Assembly: GCA_017446155.1 (NCBI GenBank)
Contig: JAFSRI010000053.1
Location: 1-64,000 of the forward strand
From: Clostridia bacterium
Lineage (GTDB): Bacteria; Bacillota; Clostridia; Oscillospirales; CAG-272
Reading direction: 5' to 3'
Length of the DNA stretch: 64,000 nucleotides
Made by a program: the position numbers and the translations under genes. The notes beneath the pieces were generated by a model that was given only the letters and a program-made list of their open reading frames with translations, searched no databases and was not told where the DNA came from. Shown piece after piece: positions 62,452 through 64,000 of the stretch (position 1 is the first letter of the stretch; the number at the start of each line of letters is the position of its first letter).

Positions 62452-63216
62452 TTGAAAAAAACTTCCGGGGAAAAAACGGTAAGGAACGAGATCTTCTCGC
62501 TCCTTTCGATATTGTCGATAGTGCTTGTTTTCGCGGCTATATGCGGCAGCGTTCTCGCGCTTATGTTGCAGATGGGCGTTTTGCAGCTTCCGGCGTTTTT
62601 ATCAAAAGAAAAGGCCGAGGAAAGCGAACAGGCGCCGTCGAACGACATTTTGTCGGTTTTGCATAAAGAAAACAGCTCCGGAAAGGAGCTGTATGTTCCG
62701 GAAGACGACAGTGATACGTTGAAAGAACTGATCACCGAAACTGTTTCTTCGGAAAAAATCTATATGCGATTGAGCTGTGTTAAAATAACGGATGATCAAA
62801 GTTCAACCGCTATTTTCGACGTTTGGCGGCTCGACGAAAAGTTCAGAGTTGTCGAATATGACGTGAGCGGCGCACAAAAATATGATATTACGTTCGACGG
62901 GGAAATCATTGTTATGGTAAATTCCGACGGTGAGGAACGCAAGCTGGAAAGCATGGAATATTACGATATTTCGCCAATGCCGGATATGGCGTCGGTTATG
63001 AGTGAAAACTGTAACGTGATTTACACCAATTCCGATGACGGCGAATTTGAGGCAATACTTGATGATACGGCAAAAAACGAGGTATATGATATAAAAATAT
63101 CAATGTCGGATATGCGTCTTATAAGTTTAAAACAATTTGAAAACAACTCTCCCAGCCTCATTATAGAGGTTTTGCTTATCTCCGACAAGGTAGACGGCAG
63201 CATTTTTTTACAATAA
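62452..63216 (+). CDS. Membrane-anchored protein, unknown function
   Basis: 254 residues: one N-terminal membrane helix (~14-36), then an extracytoplasmic domain with beta-rich stretches (IFDVWRLDEKFRVVEYDVSG, YDITFDGEIIVMV, NVIYTNSDDGEFEAIL, YDIKISMSDMRLISLKQFE), a layout seen in substrate- or lipid-binding folds but not identified. It starts at TTG 62452 with AAAGGGG eight bases upstream. It lies 28 bases after the WecA/TagO-like gene and may be cotranscribed with it. Confidence 0.7.
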   Translation: MKKTSGEKTVRNEIFSLLSILSIVLVFAAICGSVLALMLQMGVLQLPAFLSKEKAEESEQAPSNDILSVLHKENSSGKELYVPEDDSDTLKELITETVSSEKIYMRLSCVKITDDQSSTAIFDVWRLDEKFRVVEYDVSGAQKYDITFDGEIIVMVNSDGEERKLESMEYYDISPMPDMASVMSENCNVIYTNSDDGEFEAILDDTAKNEVYDIKISMSDMRLISLKQFENNSPSLIIEVLLISDKVDGSIFLQ

Positions 63217-63543
63217 AACGAGCAGGAGCAAAATAAGCAGTATCATGTCGTTATCTCCGTCGGAGAGCGCCATGAATATCACGGCACCGTAAATTATCAA
63301 ATCATCGGCGGAAAGGTCTGAAAGAAGTTTTTTCAGCGGTCCTCCGGTGTTTTCTTTTTCACATACGCACTCGTCGTTTTGAAAAACCGGCGGAGGCGGC
63401 GGAGGTGCTGTCGGATGTTCGTGTTCCGGCGGCGGGGGAGGAGGGGGCGGCGTCGGCGGGTGATGTTTTATGTTTATTGCATTTCCGCTGTAATCCGGCG
63501 GAACACGCACGGGCGAGCCGCTGTTATAGATTCTGCTGTACAT
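63208..63543 (-). CDS. Proline-rich small protein with hydrophobic C-terminus
   Basis: 111 residues. Two runs of poly-proline in the middle (PPTPPPPPPPP and TAPPPPPPVF), a CVC pair, then SADDLIIYGAVIFMALSDGDNDMILLILLLLVLL at the C-terminus. The last segment alternates Asp-rich and Leu/Ile-rich stretches, a signature I recall from unnamed sporulation-associated Clostridia proteins; this is unverified. It converges with, and overlaps by nine bases, the end of the preceding plus gene. GTAGGAGG precedes ATG 63543. Function unknown. Confidence 0.7.
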   Translation of the reverse strand: MYSRIYNSGSPVRVPPDYSGNAINIKHHPPTPPPPPPPPEHEHPTAPPPPPPVFQNDECVCEKENTGGPLKKLLSDLSADDLIIYGAVIFMALSDGDNDMILLILLLLVLL

Positions 63544-63553
63544 GTTTTTCCTC

Positions 63554-63853
63554 CTACATTATCGTTTTGAATAGTTGTGCGTATTCGCCGAGTTTCATCG
63601 CGTCAAGAATTTTATCTATTTTGTCGCGTCGGGGCTTGTCAAAATACGGACGAAGCGCCAAAAGTAAGGCTCGGCCGTTTTTTATGGACGAAGACGACGT
63701 CGGCGGCGGGGGCGGCAATATAGATGTAGCGGCCGGCAGCGCGGTTGCTTTTTCATCGCTTGACGGCGGAGATGATATAATTTCTTTTATTTTTTCGCCA
63801 GTTGACGGATCGGATATTATTTTCGACAGTTTTGACATGAGATCGGCGTCCAT
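63554..63853 (-). CDS. Small protein with proline-rich linker, unknown
   Basis: 99 residues: a helical N-terminus (MSKLSKIISDPSTGEKIKEII), a proline/serine linker (ILPPPPPTSSSS) and a C-terminal helical segment GRALLLALRPYFDKPRRDKIDKILDAMKLGEYAQLF. No signal peptide or membrane helix. RBS GGAGGG precedes ATG 63853. Lies 10 bases from the next minus gene (proline-rich protein) and is probably cotranscribed with it. Function unknown. Confidence 0.7.
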   Translation of the reverse strand: MDADLMSKLSKIISDPSTGEKIKEIISSPPSSDEKATALPAATSILPPPPPTSSSSIKNGRALLLALRPYFDKPRRDKIDKILDAMKLGEYAQLFKTIM

Positions 63854-63868
63854 TATGATCCCTCCGGA

Positions 63869-64000
63869 TTATTTTTTGAATTTTGAAAGAAATCCGCGCA
63901 CGTCGTCGTCGGACACCATCGAAAGCATTGCCCTCACGCGCGGAATATCCGCTGTAAGTTTTATGGCTTCCGTGCGGTCGATGCCGACATACTCCGATAT
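63869..64000 (-). CDS. 3' end of a further small protein (partial)
   Basis: The last 43 codons are in the window, ending TAA at 63869-63871; they read ISEYVGIDRTEAIKLTADIP, a short RVRAMLSMV stretch, then a C-terminus VSDDDVRGFLSKFKK. The frame is open to the right edge and the stop is 15 bases upstream of the next gene start, so this is probably the first gene of the small-protein set. Not identified. Confidence 0.65.
   Translation of the reverse strand: MSEYVGIDRTEAIKLTADIPRVRAMLSMVSDDDVRGFLSKFKK

Overview
The window is a continuous stretch of housekeeping chromosome from an endospore-forming, low-to-medium GC Firmicute, most likely a member of the Clostridia (Oscillospirales/Christensenellales-like). 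The evidence is the set of dipicolinate synthase genes (dpaAB), CwlD-type and PdaA-type cortex enzymes, a WalRK-YycHI-MurA operon, FMN and SAM-I riboswitches, an AGGAGG-type ribosome binding site before most genes, and sigma-A promoters with a TGN extended -10. No rRNA, tRNA, CRISPR array, insertion sequence or intact prophage is visible. I cannot name the species.

Layout. 1-4.2 kb: end of tuf, FMN riboswitch and ribU, a lipobox-bearing COG2426 membrane protein, SAM-I riboswitch and metK, a small membrane protein. 4.2-9.0 kb: a tightly packed operon recD2-comF-vanY-like-ROK kinase. 9.0-11.2 kb (minus): dpaB/dpaA and a coiled-coil protein. 11.4-15.3 kb: a 25-codon leader ORF, an attenuator-like hairpin and a heterodimeric ABC exporter. 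15.4-21 kb: PAP2 membrane phosphatase, a sigma factor with a long C-terminal extension, a DUF11 protein with a sigma-K-like promoter, ftsH. 21-26.6 kb (minus): radC-uvrB-uvrA. 26.8-34.3 kb: DUF3810, walR, walK, yycH, yycI, murA. 34.4-36.6 kb (minus): cwlD-radA. 36.7-43.8 kb: membrane protein, Xer recombinase, DUF402, trmL, two polysaccharide deacetylases, aspartokinase, a holin/XhlA pair. 44-49.7 kb: secA, two membrane proteins, lepB. 49.9-54.2 kb: rbgA, rnhB, yraN, dipeptidase, DUF1540, metallophosphoesterase. 54.5-57.8 kb: tig-clpP-clpX. 58-64 kb: uracil-DNA glycosylase, mecA-like, trpS, WecA/TagO-like transferase with a repeat tail, and a set of small unknown proteins.

The two most unusual signals are non-coding. 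First, three intergenic elements of 120-124 bp (49732-49852, 50802-50925, 54261-54380) share one fold: a perfect 12-14 bp terminal inverted repeat enclosing three hairpins, the middle one with a 32-35 nt purine-rich loop. Their stems differ in sequence but stay perfectly paired, so the structure is conserved by compensatory change. I do not recognise the family. Second, the leader of the ABC exporter (11449-11646) holds a 25-codon ORF with a strong ribosome binding site, a 13-bp terminator-like hairpin, and two segments inside the ORF complementary to the left arm of that hairpin. This is the layout of translation-coupled attenuation, as known for bmrB-bmrCD in Bacillus subtilis.

Genes that plausibly work together: cell-wall growth and its control (WalRK, YycH/YycI, MurA, WecA/TagO-like, PAP2 protein); protein quality control (Tig, ClpP, ClpX, MecA-like, FtsH); DNA repair (RecD2, UvrA, UvrB, RadA, UDG, RadC family); sporulation (DpaA/B, CwlD, PdaA and possibly the DUF11 protein).
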